A stretch of DNA of 64,000 bases from Acidobacteriaceae bacterium. Lineage in GTDB: Bacteria; Acidobacteriota; Terriglobia; Terriglobales; Acidobacteriaceae. Where the stretch lies: assembly GCA_003151335.1 (NCBI GenBank), contig PLXE01000091.1, forward strand, positions 1-64,000, written 5' to 3'. Under the pieces are notes generated by a model that saw only the letters and a program-made list of their open reading frames with translations, was not told the DNA's origin and made no database searches. Position 1 is the first letter of the stretch; every line of letters starts with the position of its first letter. Shown in pieces: positions 16,689 to 25,175 of the stretch. Position numbers and translations under genes: made by a program.

Positions 16689-18707
16689 ATGAAAAAGAGA
16701 TCTGTGTTCTCCATAGTGTTGCTAACTGTCATTATGAGCTTGCCTGTTACAGCTCAGAAAGGCACGGACAATAATCCTGAATCCCAAGAACTGCCGGGAG
16801 CCCAAGCTCCCCGACTGGAGACCCTCGCTTCGCCACCGAACGGTATCGTAGTCTCCGAACTGGTGGTGGCCGAGATCCTCAAGGAGCTCGACTCGAGCCG
16901 ACCTTTGCCGCAGACGTTTCCCTCCGGCCTCGGAAAGCTCCAGCTGCGGTTGGTCCTGACCTACCGGGGCGTTCCTCCGGCCAGCATTCGATTCTCGATC
17001 GAGACCCGATCGGGACCACTGCAGGTCGCCGGATACCGATCCGTGATCCGCAAGACCGGAGAGCTGACGCTCAAGCAGGATCTCGAAGCGCCATCGGGCC
17101 TCTTCGCCGATGGTCCTTACCGCCTCCGATTGATGATCGACGAGCAGCCGGTGGCGCAGCTCAACTGGACGATGGGCGGTGCGGCGCCGACGACGTCGGG
17201 TGCCGCTGCGATGGCGGCTCCACCAGGCGTCCTGACAAGGGCGCACTCCGACCGCGTGACGCAATTGGCGATCACGCCGGACCAGAGCACGCTGGTCTCT
17301 TCGGCGTGGGACAAGACTGTCAAGGTCTGGTCGATGGCCAATCAGAAGCCGATCAAGACGTTGAAGATCCCTAGTGGCAACGTCTACTGCCTCGCCATCT
17401 CGCCGGACGGTAAGACTCTGGTCACCGGGAGCCACAACGACGCGATTCGACTCTGGTCGCTTCCGTCCGCCGAGCCGTCTGGCGAGCTCGAGGCGGAGGA
17501 CGGCAGCGCGACGGCCATGGCGATCAGCTCGGATGGAGGTGTTCTGGTGGTCGGCTACGGAACCGCGACGATCAAGCTGTGGAGCCTTCCCGAGCGGCGG
17601 GTTCTCGCGAAATTGCGAGCCGGCTCCGGTGTCGAGTCCCTGGCCGTGACACCCGACAGCAAGATCCTGGTCGCCGGATCGTTCGGGTCCATAGAGCTCT
17701 GGTCGCTGCCCGAAGCGAAGCCGATCGGCAAGCTCGCGACTCCGAAGTACTTGGTGAACGGGCTGGCCATTACGCCGGACGGCTCGATCCTCGCGTCCGC
17801 CTCGGAATCAGAGCCGGCGATTCGGCTCTGGTCGCTGCCGACGGGCAGGCCGATCACAGTTCTCGAGGGCCACAAGGAAGGAGTCAACGCCCTCGCGATC
17901 ACCCCGGACGGTGCCCTTCTGCTCTCCGGTTCCGCGGACAACACGATCGGCGTGTGGTCGCTGGCGGAGCGGAAGCTGTCGACCGTGCTGACGGGTCACA
18001 CGGCCGACATCTTCTCCCTGGCAATCACTCCGGACGGCAACACGCTGGCTGCCGGCGACGAGAGCGGCAGCGTCAATCTCTGGGACCTGAAGTCTCGGAG
18101 CTTGCGCGGCTCGCTGCGCGGAGATGCCTACGAAGATGATGATGTATCAAGTCTCCTGTTTGCTCCTTCGGAGGCGGGTGTTGGGACAGTGGGTCCATCA
18201 AAAGCATCGCCGGCCAACGGCCTGCAGAAGTACTCCGACGCGACGAACAGACTGTCGTTCAGCTATCCAGCCGCATGGAAGCAGATCACGCCGGCCGAGG
18301 CAAACCGGGTTATGGGAGCGAGCCCCTCGAAATATCTGACCGCCGTTCTCTACGACCCCAAGGACTGGACGCAAAACGTCAACGTGCAGGTGCTGTCTCC
18401 AGTTGCGGCTCAGAACCTTACCAAGGAAGCCTACGGAGAGTTTTTGAAAGAGTTAGATCGAGATTTCTCAGGTCGGCCGGGGTTCCGGAAGGTATCTGCC
18501 AGCGTAGGACCACTGTCGGACATGGCCGCGCTTCAGTACGTCAATGAGTGGACCCGTCCGGACGGGGTCCGTCTGCGCCAGAAACAACTACGGACCGGTA
18601 AAGGTGGGAGAGAGATAGCCATCACCTTTACTTCCAGAGCTGACAGGTACGAGGAAGTAGACAAGGCGTGTTTCAATATCATCTTGGAGACTCTGAAGCT
18701 GGAATGA
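16689..18707 (+). CDS. Secreted seven-bladed WD40 protein
   Basis: From ATG 16689 the 672-residue product has a signal peptide (KKRSVFSIVLL... cut near VTAQ), an N-terminal beta-rich domain, then seven WD repeats between about residues 185 and 480, each with a L(A/T)ITPDG core and a closing (L/V)WSL or LWDL. Seven blades make one complete propeller. The last 165 residues form another domain beginning YSDATNRLSFSYPAAW, resembling PsbP-like secreted domains. Such proteins are abundant in Acidobacteria; a binding or scaffold role outside the cytoplasm is inferred. It is intact although its neighbours are broken. Confidence 0.75.
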   Translation: MKKRSVFSIVLLTVIMSLPVTAQKGTDNNPESQELPGAQAPRLETLASPPNGIVVSELVVAEILKELDSSRPLPQTFPSGLGKLQLRLVLTYRGVPPASIRFSIETRSGPLQVAGYRSVIRKTGELTLKQDLEAPSGLFADGPYRLRLMIDEQPVAQLNWTMGGAAPTTSGAAAMAAPPGVLTRAHSDRVTQLAITPDQSTLVSSAWDKTVKVWSMANQKPIKTLKIPSGNVYCLAISPDGKTLVTGSHNDAIRLWSLPSAEPSGELEAEDGSATAMAISSDGGVLVVGYGTATIKLWSLPERRVLAKLRAGSGVESLAVTPDSKILVAGSFGSIELWSLPEAKPIGKLATPKYLVNGLAITPDGSILASASESEPAIRLWSLPTGRPITVLEGHKEGVNALAITPDGALLLSGSADNTIGVWSLAERKLSTVLTGHTADIFSLAITPDGNTLAAGDESGSVNLWDLKSRSLRGSLRGDAYEDDDVSSLLFAPSEAGVGTVGPSKASPANGLQKYSDATNRLSFSYPAAWKQITPAEANRVMGASPSKYLTAVLYDPKDWTQNVNVQVLSPVAAQNLTKEAYGEFLKELDRDFSGRPGFRKVSASVGPLSDMAALQYVNEWTRPDGVRLRQKQLRTGKGGREIAITFTSRADRYEEVDKACFNIILETLKLE

Positions 18708-18778
18708 AGGGCTCTCAATTCCTCGTAGGCCAAAACGCGGCGTGGGGCCACAAGACAGGGTGTAAGGGAGGAGGAGTT

Positions 18779-19283
18779 ATGTTGATCTGGCGTAGAGTCG
18801 CACTATGGTTCTTCTGCGGGGCCGTCTTGGCTGGCCTAACAGTCGAGATTCTTTCTCAGACTAGCTAGGAGTTCTCCGCTCAAGATTCTCTCGGCGAAAC
18901 GTGGCGAAAGTTATCAGGAATCTAATGAGCATCCTGAGATTCCTTTTACCAATCCCCCGAAGCTTACGCCTAAGAATCCGAAAACGCACCTCATTGTAGT
19001 CGTGAGCCTTGGCGGGATTTCTGGCGACGAGTTCTCCACCATCAGTAAGACAAAGAAACCGTACCTAAAGGCAGGAGAGCGACGCTACGACTTCAGCGCA
19101 ATGGTTTACGGGGGGGGAAAGAAGACGTACGACGCCAAAGGCAATCTTATTCCGGAGTGGAAAAACAGCGATATCAAACTGGCTGCCGCCGTGCCTCGAC
19201 AGACACTGAATTTCACGCTGTTTATCGGGGACTATCCTCCCCTGGAATTTAAGGCCGAAGAGCAAGTTCCGCTACTATTATAG
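18779..19283 (+). pseudogene. Secreted protein gene with a frameshift
   Basis: ATG 18779 has GGGAGGAG upstream and encodes a signal-peptide-like segment (LIWRRVALWFFCG...) that stops at 18868. A second frame, open from 18840 with no start of its own, continues to 19283 with protein-like sequence (NPPKLTPKNPKTHLIVVVSL, YDFSAMVYGGGKKTYDAKGN). Moving from the first frame to the second near 18840-18868 gives one plausible secreted protein of about 165 residues, so a small indel is inferred. The family is not recognised. The next gene starts 12 bases later. Confidence 0.5.
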
Positions 19284-19295
19284 GAGGAAACACAA

Positions 19296-19772
19296 ATGAT
19301 GCGTCGAGCTCTAGTGGACACGGCTTTGGTGGCGTTGTTGCTCTGGGGGTGTGTGCTCCCCGGCCAAAGTGGCAAGAAATGGTCCGAGCAGGACTTTGAG
19401 TCGGCGCTCAGTTTCTTCAACGGCGGCGGAAGCTTGGCGTTTCGTCTAACGCCACCGGCCGATCCCGACAAGGAGACCACGTGAAAGGTTCTGATTCTTC
19501 GACCCAGGGGATCTACGAAGGCTTCTACCCAGCTCGGCATTGCCGAATTGGGTCCGAAATCCAAGGTGTCCTCTGCTCAGAGAGTGTTCGACCTGATTAC
19601 CTCCGATCGCGGCACCATCGTTGAGTTCTTGCGCCGTTACGCCGACCGGATGGAGACGGAACAACTTGAGGCACAGCTGGTCGCCATGTCCCCGGTCAAA
19701 CAGGGGGACAGTGTCCCAATAAAGGCCGCAGTGTCCCTAACAAGAAAGGGTCTGCTGGATCTCATTAAGTAA
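19296..19772 (+). pseudogene. Lipoprotein-like gene interrupted by one in-frame TGA
   Basis: ATG 19296 follows AGGAGG at good spacing and encodes a hydrophobic leader with a possible lipobox (LLLWGC). The frame meets TGA at 19482-19484 and then stays open to TAA at 19772, 159 codons in all (..PDKETT-stop-KVLILRP..). The second half has charged amphipathic helices (VEFLRRYADRMETEQLEAQL). No family is recognised. It is the second gene in this stretch broken by a single TGA. Confidence 0.5.
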
Positions 19773-19895
19773 AGCCGTTCGATGTCCAGGAACTGGCCAC
19801 AGCGCTAGGGAAGCGCTAATCGAGTTTCGCTGCACCCAGGGGGAACGGCTAGGCGGGTCCTCATAGAACACTGTCGCCAGGCACAAGGAGGAACA

Positions 19896-20594
19896 ATGTC
19901 AACCCTAAGAATCAGTCGCCGTGCGCGCCTTGCAGCGCTGATAATCGCATTCCTGTTGGTGGGCAGGCTTCCAGCGGCTTCGCAATCCTATGTTGTGGCT
20001 GCCTCGTCGGTCCAGAAGCAGGGCGCCACCAAGAACGTTATGGTTGAACTGCACCACTCGAAAAACGGTTTCTACAGCGACATCACCGCTCTGGAAGGAG
20101 CCGAGTTTGCGCTAATGGAGGTGGCCACCTCCCGGTCTAAGTTTGATTGGAAAGATAGCACCGGGAAAGTCTTCGACCTTGCCCTTCCCGAGTTCTCGCC
20201 GGGCGACCGTAACATCACGATCAAGATTGATGCCGGGGTTGGATTCAACGAGCTGCTGGGCCTCAAGTTTCTCGATCCGGTCGTGATCAACGTTGCCAGC
20301 GACGGCGCCATCGAATCCGACCGCGCCGGCGTCCGCGCCATCGCCTTCCAGGGGAGCGCTGTGCATTCCGACTGTTTCTTGGGCGCAGCTCAGAAGGAGG
20401 GAGTTTACTCGATCGGGGGCTTCAGCCACGCCCCGATGGCACGTGACGGTTCCATGGTGCGCACACCCGGTGAGATGATGGAGTGCCACCTGGAATTGAC
20501 GGGAGAAGATGGGGCGGAGTATGTCTCGCAGAAGGTCAAGTCCGGGGACCACCTGCGCATTCTCTTCGTTCCAGCCGTATCCGGCCGACAATGA
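19896..20594 (+). CDS. Secreted protein of unknown function
   Basis: A 232-residue protein with a strong start (AAGGAGGAAC before ATG 19896), a basic then hydrophobic signal peptide ending near PAASQS, and a beta-rich body without membrane segments. Three cysteines are not arranged in a known motif. I do not recognise the family. It is complete, in contrast to the two broken genes before it, and is followed at once by a hairpin terminator. Confidence 0.55.
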   Translation: MSTLRISRRARLAALIIAFLLVGRLPAASQSYVVAASSVQKQGATKNVMVELHHSKNGFYSDITALEGAEFALMEVATSRSKFDWKDSTGKVFDLALPEFSPGDRNITIKIDAGVGFNELLGLKFLDPVVINVASDGAIESDRAGVRAIAFQGSAVHSDCFLGAAQKEGVYSIGGFSHAPMARDGSMVRTPGEMMECHLELTGEDGAEYVSQKVKSGDHLRILFVPAVSGRQ

Positions 20595-20637
20595 TTCCCA
20601 ATGGAATCATCGCAGCCGGGAGGTCCGCTGCCTTTTT
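20591..20637 (+). terminator. Double hairpin terminator
   Basis: ATGATTCC (20591-20598) and GGAATCAT (20603-20610) form a perfect 8-bp stem with a CAAT loop that includes the stop codon of the preceding gene. A second short stem GCAGC/GCTGC (20612-20616, 20627-20631) is followed by CTTTTTC. The second stem and T run look like an intrinsic terminator. Confidence 0.5.
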
Positions 20638-20959
20638 CGCGCCTGTCTGCAAAAGGTTGAGTTGATGCGTCCGGACGACCGCAGTAGAACTGGACACGGA
20701 AGTTAAGTAGGCTAGGGGCCTCCTGCTAGTTATTCCCGGCGTCATTTTCTCAGTCTGGTTTTCACTATCGTTTGTGTTGCCCACGGCCGAGGGCGTCTCA
20801 GGCAGTGCGGCTCTGCGACGGAGCAAACTGCTTGTCCAAGGAAAGTGGTGGGCCGTACTCTGGAGGTTAGTAGCCGTCCAACTGCTCGTAGGGTTCCTTT
20901 ATATTACCGCAGGGGTCATTCCGGTAGCACTTGGCGCGGAGTGGCCCGGCTCTCCGCGC
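20638..20959. other. Non-coding or degraded stretch
   Basis: About 320 bases between the terminator and the kinase fragment. A frame open from 20774 runs into the kinase fragment and contains a hydrophobic segment ([16 protein letters not shown]), but the junction with the kinase motif at 20960 is abrupt. I see no independent gene. Confidence 0.35.
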
Positions 20960-21082
20960 CATCGCAGCGGCGTGGTGCACCGCGATTTGAAGCCCGGCAA
21001 CATCATGCTGACCAAGACCGGGGCCAAGCTGATGGACTTCGGTCTGGCAAAGCAGGCGGTGGCCAGCGCGACCGCGCTTGTG
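20960..21082 (+). pseudogene. Serine/threonine protein kinase fragment (catalytic loop)
   Basis: The frame contains [18 protein letters not shown] and [10 protein letters not shown], the catalytic loop (HRD) and DFG magnesium loop of Hanks-type kinases. Only about 40 residues remain; the glycine-rich ATP loop and the C-lobe are absent on either side. The wording is typical of the large Acidobacteria kinase family. It is a relic of a deleted pkn gene, followed directly by a terminator. Confidence 0.75.
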
Positions 21083-21092
21083 GGTAAGTCTC

Positions 21093-21123
21093 AGCCCGTG
21101 ACTCCTCACGGGCTGTGCTTTTT
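21093..21123 (+). terminator. Rho-independent terminator
   Basis: AGCCCGTGA (21093-21101) and TCACGGGCT (21106-21114) form a perfect 9-bp stem around a CTCC loop, followed by GTGCTTTTT. It sits just after the kinase fragment. Confidence 0.75.
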
Positions 21124-21317
21124 GCGGCTAGAGTCTGTGTCAAGTGAATATTCCTGCCTTGTTCACTGCCGCAATTCGCCCTCGGCATGAGGCTGCACCC
21201 ACCGCCCGGAAAGGTAGTACATAAGGTAGGGAAAGGTAGTGCAGGTAGTACAGCTTCGGTACCCGTCACATTTGGGCTGTGGCGTAACCAACTGACAATG
21301 CGGGGCTAATGGCTAAT

Positions 21318-21390
21318 CCTACTTTTTCCGACCGAGCCTACTTTTTTCGGAAAATGTCATGTTTTTGTCGGAAATGTCGGAAAAGTAGGG
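21318..21390. repeat. Large inverted repeat
   Basis: CCTACTTTTTCCGAC (21318-21332) is matched by GTCGGAAAAGTAGG (21377-21390) on the opposite strand with one bulged base. The arms enclose 44 bases that contain a third CCTACTTTTTTCGG word and the first copy of the ATGTCATG direct repeat. No T run follows, so it is unlike an ordinary terminator. Confidence 0.55.
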
Positions 21391-21530
21391 TGCCCGTGAT
21401 AGCTTCGTGTCGGGCTGCAAGTTACCGGAGACCAATGACTTACCTACCGGGATGCGCGCCGGTAGCGCGAGGCAGGCGATGCCGGAAAGTCGGGGAAATC
21501 GACAAAATGTCATGTTTTTGTACGAAATGT
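21351..21530. repeat. Pair of 27-bp direct repeats
   Basis: Copies at 21351-21377 and 21504-21530 both begin AAAATGTCATGTTTTTGT and end GAAATGT; they differ at two of 27 positions and are 153 bases apart. They lie in the gene-free left part of the integrase-bearing segment. Possible binding sites for an element protein or remnants of a small repeat family. Confidence 0.55.
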
Positions 21531-21968
21531 TAGAAATCCGAGGAAAAACCGGGGCCAGGATGCGCTACGCCGTCCAGCTTTACGCGCGGGGGCGACGTGT
21601 TGCGAAACCCTTATCTGGGTGCCGATCCGCACCGCGCTGAGAGGGCCTCCGATACGGCCTCCTTTCCGTGCTCGCGCGCGACCAGCATCCGGCGGAACGG
21701 TGCAGAGAAACAATCAAAGAATCAAGTTTGTGGCCGACGAAAAGGCGCTCGCAGTAGCGCATAAGTTGCGGTCTGAGAATGAGATCGGCGCGATTAGGCA
21801 GAGTTGAAAAACTTGATTATCAATCAAAGAAATCAAGTCCGGCCAAGCGAGGCGCGCGCGGCCCGCCATCGCCGCATGTAACGGGATGCTCCCACCGTGC
21901 TCCCACGGTAGTCCCACCGTATTGCCCCGCCATCCTTGTCCGCACTAAATTCGCAGTATTGGAGGCTT

Positions 21969-22241
21969 ATGCCAACCCCCCTCTCGTTTGAGAAGAAGAA
22001 AGAAATCTACGAGACCGCGCAAGCCAATCCAGGACTCTCCAACCGCAGACTGGCCGCGCTGCTTGGAGCTTTGGAACTGCCCGAAATCATGCGTCTCGGT
22101 ATTGCGCAGCACGGCGCTCGAATGAAGGAAATCCGTAATCGCGGTTTCCGAGTGATCAACGAACTGGAAAGCGTTGATGGAGTGCTGCACTCCCGCTATC
22201 ACTTGCTCTTTGACCCTGAGCGGGATGGAGAGCAGCAGTGA
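21969..22241 (+). CDS. Small mobile-element protein, possible HTH
   Basis: Ninety residues from ATG 21969, preceded by GGAGG at five bases. The N-terminus (FEKKKEIYETAQANPGLSNR, then RLAALLGALELP) looks like a helix-turn-helix, with a short charged C-terminal half. No family is recognised. It overlaps the next gene by ATGA, so the two are one operon on the integrated segment. Confidence 0.55.
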   Translation: MPTPLSFEKKKEIYETAQANPGLSNRRLAALLGALELPEIMRLGIAQHGARMKEIRNRGFRVINELESVDGVLHSRYHLLFDPERDGEQQ

Positions 22242-22822
22242 AACAGCCGTCCATCACCCTCAGTGAACCGTTTCCGCTCCTAGATCCGGGCTGGTATGTC
22301 GCTGTCTGTCCCGAGGCGACATTTGCCTGGGCGCGGCAGTGGAAGAAGTGGATTGCGCGGCTTGTGCTTGAGCCGCAAGACTATGCGGGACGCCCGTACA
22401 CAGGACGACTCTGCTGCTTCCTCGGGCTCGGCAAAGACCCACAGAACCCCCACGCTGGGCCACAGAGCCGCTTTCGGCGTCTCTTTGTGGAGGTGAACGG
22501 CGGACAGCCTCCAGGCGCAAAGGCGGGCATGGAGGTTTTTTTTGGGATTCTGTATGACATCGAAGTTGTAACGGTGAAAACGGATCGAGAGGGCAGACCC
22601 CGCCCGTTAGAGCACTGGTACAGCATCGTGCGCGAGATTCATCCTTGCAAGGCGAATCCAGAAGCTGTGCGAACCCTTCAACCCCTTAACACTGTACCCT
22701 TCAACACTTCAACACAGGCAACACCTACAACCGACCAACACAGCAACACTGCTAACACCCCCTTGGCAGAAGAGGGGAAAAGGCGCCGCAAAAAGAAAAG
22801 CGCGCAAGACGAGTTTGGGTAG
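22238..22822 (+). CDS. Mobile-element protein of unknown function
   Basis: A 194-residue protein with an N-terminal globular part (LLDPGWYVAVCPEATFAWAR, RLCCFLGLGKDP) and a basic, threonine/asparagine-rich disordered tail ending in a lysine/arginine block (EEGKRRRKKKS). A similar style of protein occurs in plasmids and integrative elements, but I cannot name a function. It is translationally coupled to the gene before it. Confidence 0.55.
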   Translation: MKQPSITLSEPFPLLDPGWYVAVCPEATFAWARQWKKWIARLVLEPQDYAGRPYTGRLCCFLGLGKDPQNPHAGPQSRFRRLFVEVNGGQPPGAKAGMEVFFGILYDIEVVTVKTDREGRPRPLEHWYSIVREIHPCKANPEAVRTLQPLNTVPFNTSTQATPTTDQHSNTANTPLAEEGKRRRKKKSAQDEFG

Positions 22823-23125
22823 TGAGCATTTCGACCAAAAGCATAACTACCCCGAAGGCGGGGCCAGTCTCAAAGGCTGGCCCTGCTTGGCAACAGGTAA
22901 GACACGGCCAGGAGCGTCCGCAATGATTGTTCTCGGATTAAGGGCCATGTTCGATTTTGATGGAACTGTAGTGCGACGCATACCGCACCCCTCCCACACC
23001 GTCCCGCAAGCGGCCCTGTTCGTCGAAACTCGGCCCTCTTCGGATGAAACGCGCAGGATTGTTAGTCCGCTGCGTCGGTGCAAGTCGCCACACGGCAATA
23101 CGTTACAAAGGGGTGTGACTGCATC
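22823..23125. other. Intergenic stretch in the mobile element
   Basis: About 300 bases. A hairpin GGGCCAG (22861-22867) / CTGGCCC (22877-22883) has no T run after it. An overlapping open frame 22815-23129 has no ribosome binding site or domain. Nothing else is supported. Confidence 0.35.
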
Positions 23126-23368
23126 GTGACTGATTTCGCACGCCGTGAATACGCCGATTTGCCGTCCATGCCGGTCAGCCGCGCAAAGCGGTTGCTGCGC
23201 ACGCGAGAGGCAGCCGCGTACTTGTCGCTCAGCGCATGGAAACTGCGCAGCCTAGTTGCGGACGGCCAATTGCCAGTAGTCCAAGCAGACGACAGTTCCC
23301 CGTTCCTTTTCGACGTGCGAGACCTCGACAGTTGGGCCGAACGGCACAAACGCATCTGCAGCATTTGA
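23126..23368 (+). CDS. Excisionase-like helix-turn-helix protein
   Basis: The core RLLRTREAAAYLSLSAWKLR followed by LVADGQLPVVQ and FLFDVRDLDSWAE is the MerR-like excisionase/HTH_17 fold that binds att-region DNA. The length is 80 residues from GTG at 23126, which has an AGGGG site about 11 bases upstream; the frame is open to another GTG at 23078 and has an ATG inside at 23168. It lies 0.3 kb before the integrase, where excisionase or element regulators usually sit. Confidence 0.7.
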   Translation: MTDFARREYADLPSMPVSRAKRLLRTREAAAYLSLSAWKLRSLVADGQLPVVQADDSSPFLFDVRDLDSWAERHKRICSI

Positions 23369-23441
23369 CTTCTTCGGTTTTGCGCGTCTTCTTGACATCT
23401 TTCTTTCTAGGAAGTAAGATTCGCATGGAAGGAGGTAATTA

Positions 23442-23672
23442 GTGCAAATGTCGAAGAAGAAACCACTCACGGCAGCCGAGCTGCAAAGCATGGGCGGTAA
23501 GGCCAGGGCGGCCGCTCTTTCCAAAGCGGAACGCTCTGAGATTGCCAGCAAGGCTGGTAAGGCCAGAGCCGCAAGTCTGAGCGCAGCCGAGCGTTCACAA
23601 ATTGCCCAGAAAGCCGTTGCTGCCCGGGAGGAGAAGAGGCGCGCAGCGCAAAAGAAAGGTGGTACGAAATGA
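23442..23672 (+). CDS. Small lysine/alanine-rich KGG-like protein
   Basis: A 76-residue basic protein made of two near repeats: MGGKARAAALSKAERSEIA and AGKARAASLSAAERSQIAQ, then a lysine/arginine tail. The pattern recalls KGG and histone-H1-like DNA-binding repeats. GGAGGT lies five bases before a GTG (23442); an ATG two codons later is possible. The stop overlaps the integrase start (ATGA at 23669), so it is co-expressed with the recombinase, perhaps as a DNA-architectural helper, which is inference. Confidence 0.65.
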   Translation: MQMSKKKPLTAAELQSMGGKARAAALSKAERSEIASKAGKARAASLSAAERSQIAQKAVAAREEKRRAAQKKGGTK

Positions 23673-24823
23673 GTAGGCCGAAGGGAACAGGCTGCATTTA
23701 TCAACGCCCGGACAGTTCCGTTTGGTGGATCAAGTATTCACGGAACGGCAAGGACTTCCGGGAGTCCACTCACACAGACAACAAGCGGAAAGCGGAGCGG
23801 ATGTTAAAACAGCGCGTCGCGGAACTCGTCACGGGTACATTCCCCGGATTGCATGTTGAGCGGGTCCGCGTTGACGAATTGGCAGACGACTTTCTCCGCG
23901 AGTACCGAATCAACAATCGGAAGTCACGTGACGATGCCGAAGCTCGGTGGAGCCTGCATCTCAAGCCGTTCTTTGCTGCGACGAGGGGGGTTGACGTATC
24001 GAGCGGACTGATTGCCCGGTACATTGATACGCGCCAAGGAGAAGGGGCTGCAAACGCGACTATCAACCGCGAGTTAGCTGCACTCAAGCGGATGTTTCGT
24101 CTGGCCCAACAGGCGACTCCGCCGAAGGTGCTCCGCACTCCGGCATTTCCGAAACTGACTGAGAACAACGCCCGCACGGGATTTCTGACCGACGCACAGC
24201 GCGACGCTCTGGCCGCCCAGTGCGCGATTGTCGGTTTGTGGCTGCGGACGATGTACGAAGTCGGTTGCACCTATGGATGGCGGGTAAGCGAAGTCAAAGG
24301 GCTGCGCGTTCGTCACGTTGACATCGGCGCACACACGATCCGGCTTGATCCGGGCACGACAAAGAACGGACAGGGCCGCGTCGTGACATTTGAGCCGCAA
24401 TCAACCCTCTGTGAACTCCTGGCCGCGTGTGTTCAAGGAAAGTCTGCCGATGATTTCGTGATTACCCGCGAGAATGGGAAGCCGGTACGAGACTTCCGCG
24501 ACACTTGGGTGAAAGTCTGCAAGGCTGCCGGCTCTCCGGGTCTGCTGTTCCACGATCTGCGGCGTACCGCTGCGCGCAATCTCAGGCGTGCGGGCGTAGC
24601 AGAGAACGTCATTATGCAGATTGGCGGATGGCGGACTCGTAGCGTGTTCGACAGGTACGCGATTATCACTGAAAACGACATTGTAGATGCGGTTCGCAAG
24701 TTGGAGGTCGACCGCAAGCAACGAGAGACCGTTGCGGTCGAAATCGCAGCGATCAGTCACGAATCAGTCACGAAATCAACCCCAGTACAGACTCGGGTTG
24801 CAAACGCAAAGCTGCTAAACTAA
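23669..24823 (+). CDS. Tyrosine-type site-specific integrase
   Basis: A 384-residue phage-type integrase with an N-terminal arm-binding segment (GCIYQRPDSSVWWIKYSRNG), a SAM-like core-binding domain and the catalytic domain. The catalytic residues are visible: Arg in GWRVSEV (about 206), HDLRRTAARNL (about 295), GGWRTRSVFDRY with the nucleophilic Tyr near 330. It ends only 24 bases before the 5' end of tRNA-Leu, in the same direction. That placement is unusual, because elements that enter a tRNA 3' end normally lie on its 3' side. Confidence 0.92.
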   Translation: MSRPKGTGCIYQRPDSSVWWIKYSRNGKDFRESTHTDNKRKAERMLKQRVAELVTGTFPGLHVERVRVDELADDFLREYRINNRKSRDDAEARWSLHLKPFFAATRGVDVSSGLIARYIDTRQGEGAANATINRELAALKRMFRLAQQATPPKVLRTPAFPKLTENNARTGFLTDAQRDALAAQCAIVGLWLRTMYEVGCTYGWRVSEVKGLRVRHVDIGAHTIRLDPGTTKNGQGRVVTFEPQSTLCELLAACVQGKSADDFVITRENGKPVRDFRDTWVKVCKAAGSPGLLFHDLRRTAARNLRRAGVAENVIMQIGGWRTRSVFDRYAIITENDIVDAVRKLEVDRKQRETVAVEIAAISHESVTKSTPVQTRVANAKLLN

Positions 24824-24847
24824 GCTGTATCACAACCTTCCGATTAG

Positions 24848-24937
24848 GCCGGGATGGCGGAACTGGCAGACGCAGCGGACTCAAAATCCGCCGAGGCTTA
24901 TCACCTCGTGGGGGTTCGACCCCCCCTCCCGGCACCA
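24848..24937 (+). tRNA. tRNA-Leu (anticodon CAA)
   Basis: A 90-base class II tRNA with CCA encoded. Acceptor arms GCCGGGA (24848) and TCCCGGC (24927-24933) pair fully; the anticodon stem GCGGA/TCCGC closes a CTCAAAA loop giving anticodon CAA; a long variable arm and a GGGGG/CCCCC T stem with TTCGACC loop follow. It is probably an integration target, since an integrase abuts its 5' side and a copy of its 3' end occurs at 28587-28616. Confidence 0.95.
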
Positions 24938-25175
24938 GTCCTAAACCCTTAGTATCACTGTCTAGCTGGCGCTAGTTCACCGCACGGGATGCGGGAGTCT
25001 TTGCCGAAATCTCTTCCTTGTGCCCAATTTGTGCCCTTATCTGCTGCCGCATACAGATTCAGTGCATGAGTCTGCCAAACACGTCCTGTGGCTAGGATTA
25101 TGGACCATGGAGACTGAAGTTGTCGGCCTGATTCCAGTTTCGTAGTCGCCGACCATGCATCCGGGACCTCGCCCC

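Larger units (their letters stand above)
21124..21968. other. Gene-poor left edge of the mobile element
   Basis: About 840 bases without a supported gene. It is rich in short repeats: GGTAGT units at 21205-21250, the inverted and direct repeats listed separately, an imperfect pair CAATCAAAG(A)AATCAAG near 21714 and 21823, and three TCCCAC(C/G)GT words at 21890-21918. This may be the left arm of the integrated element with recombinase or replication-protein binding sites, which is inference. Confidence 0.4.

Noticed and set aside
21089-21530. CRISPR array
   Set aside because: Only two copies of a 27-bp repeat with a 126-bp gap and no cas genes.
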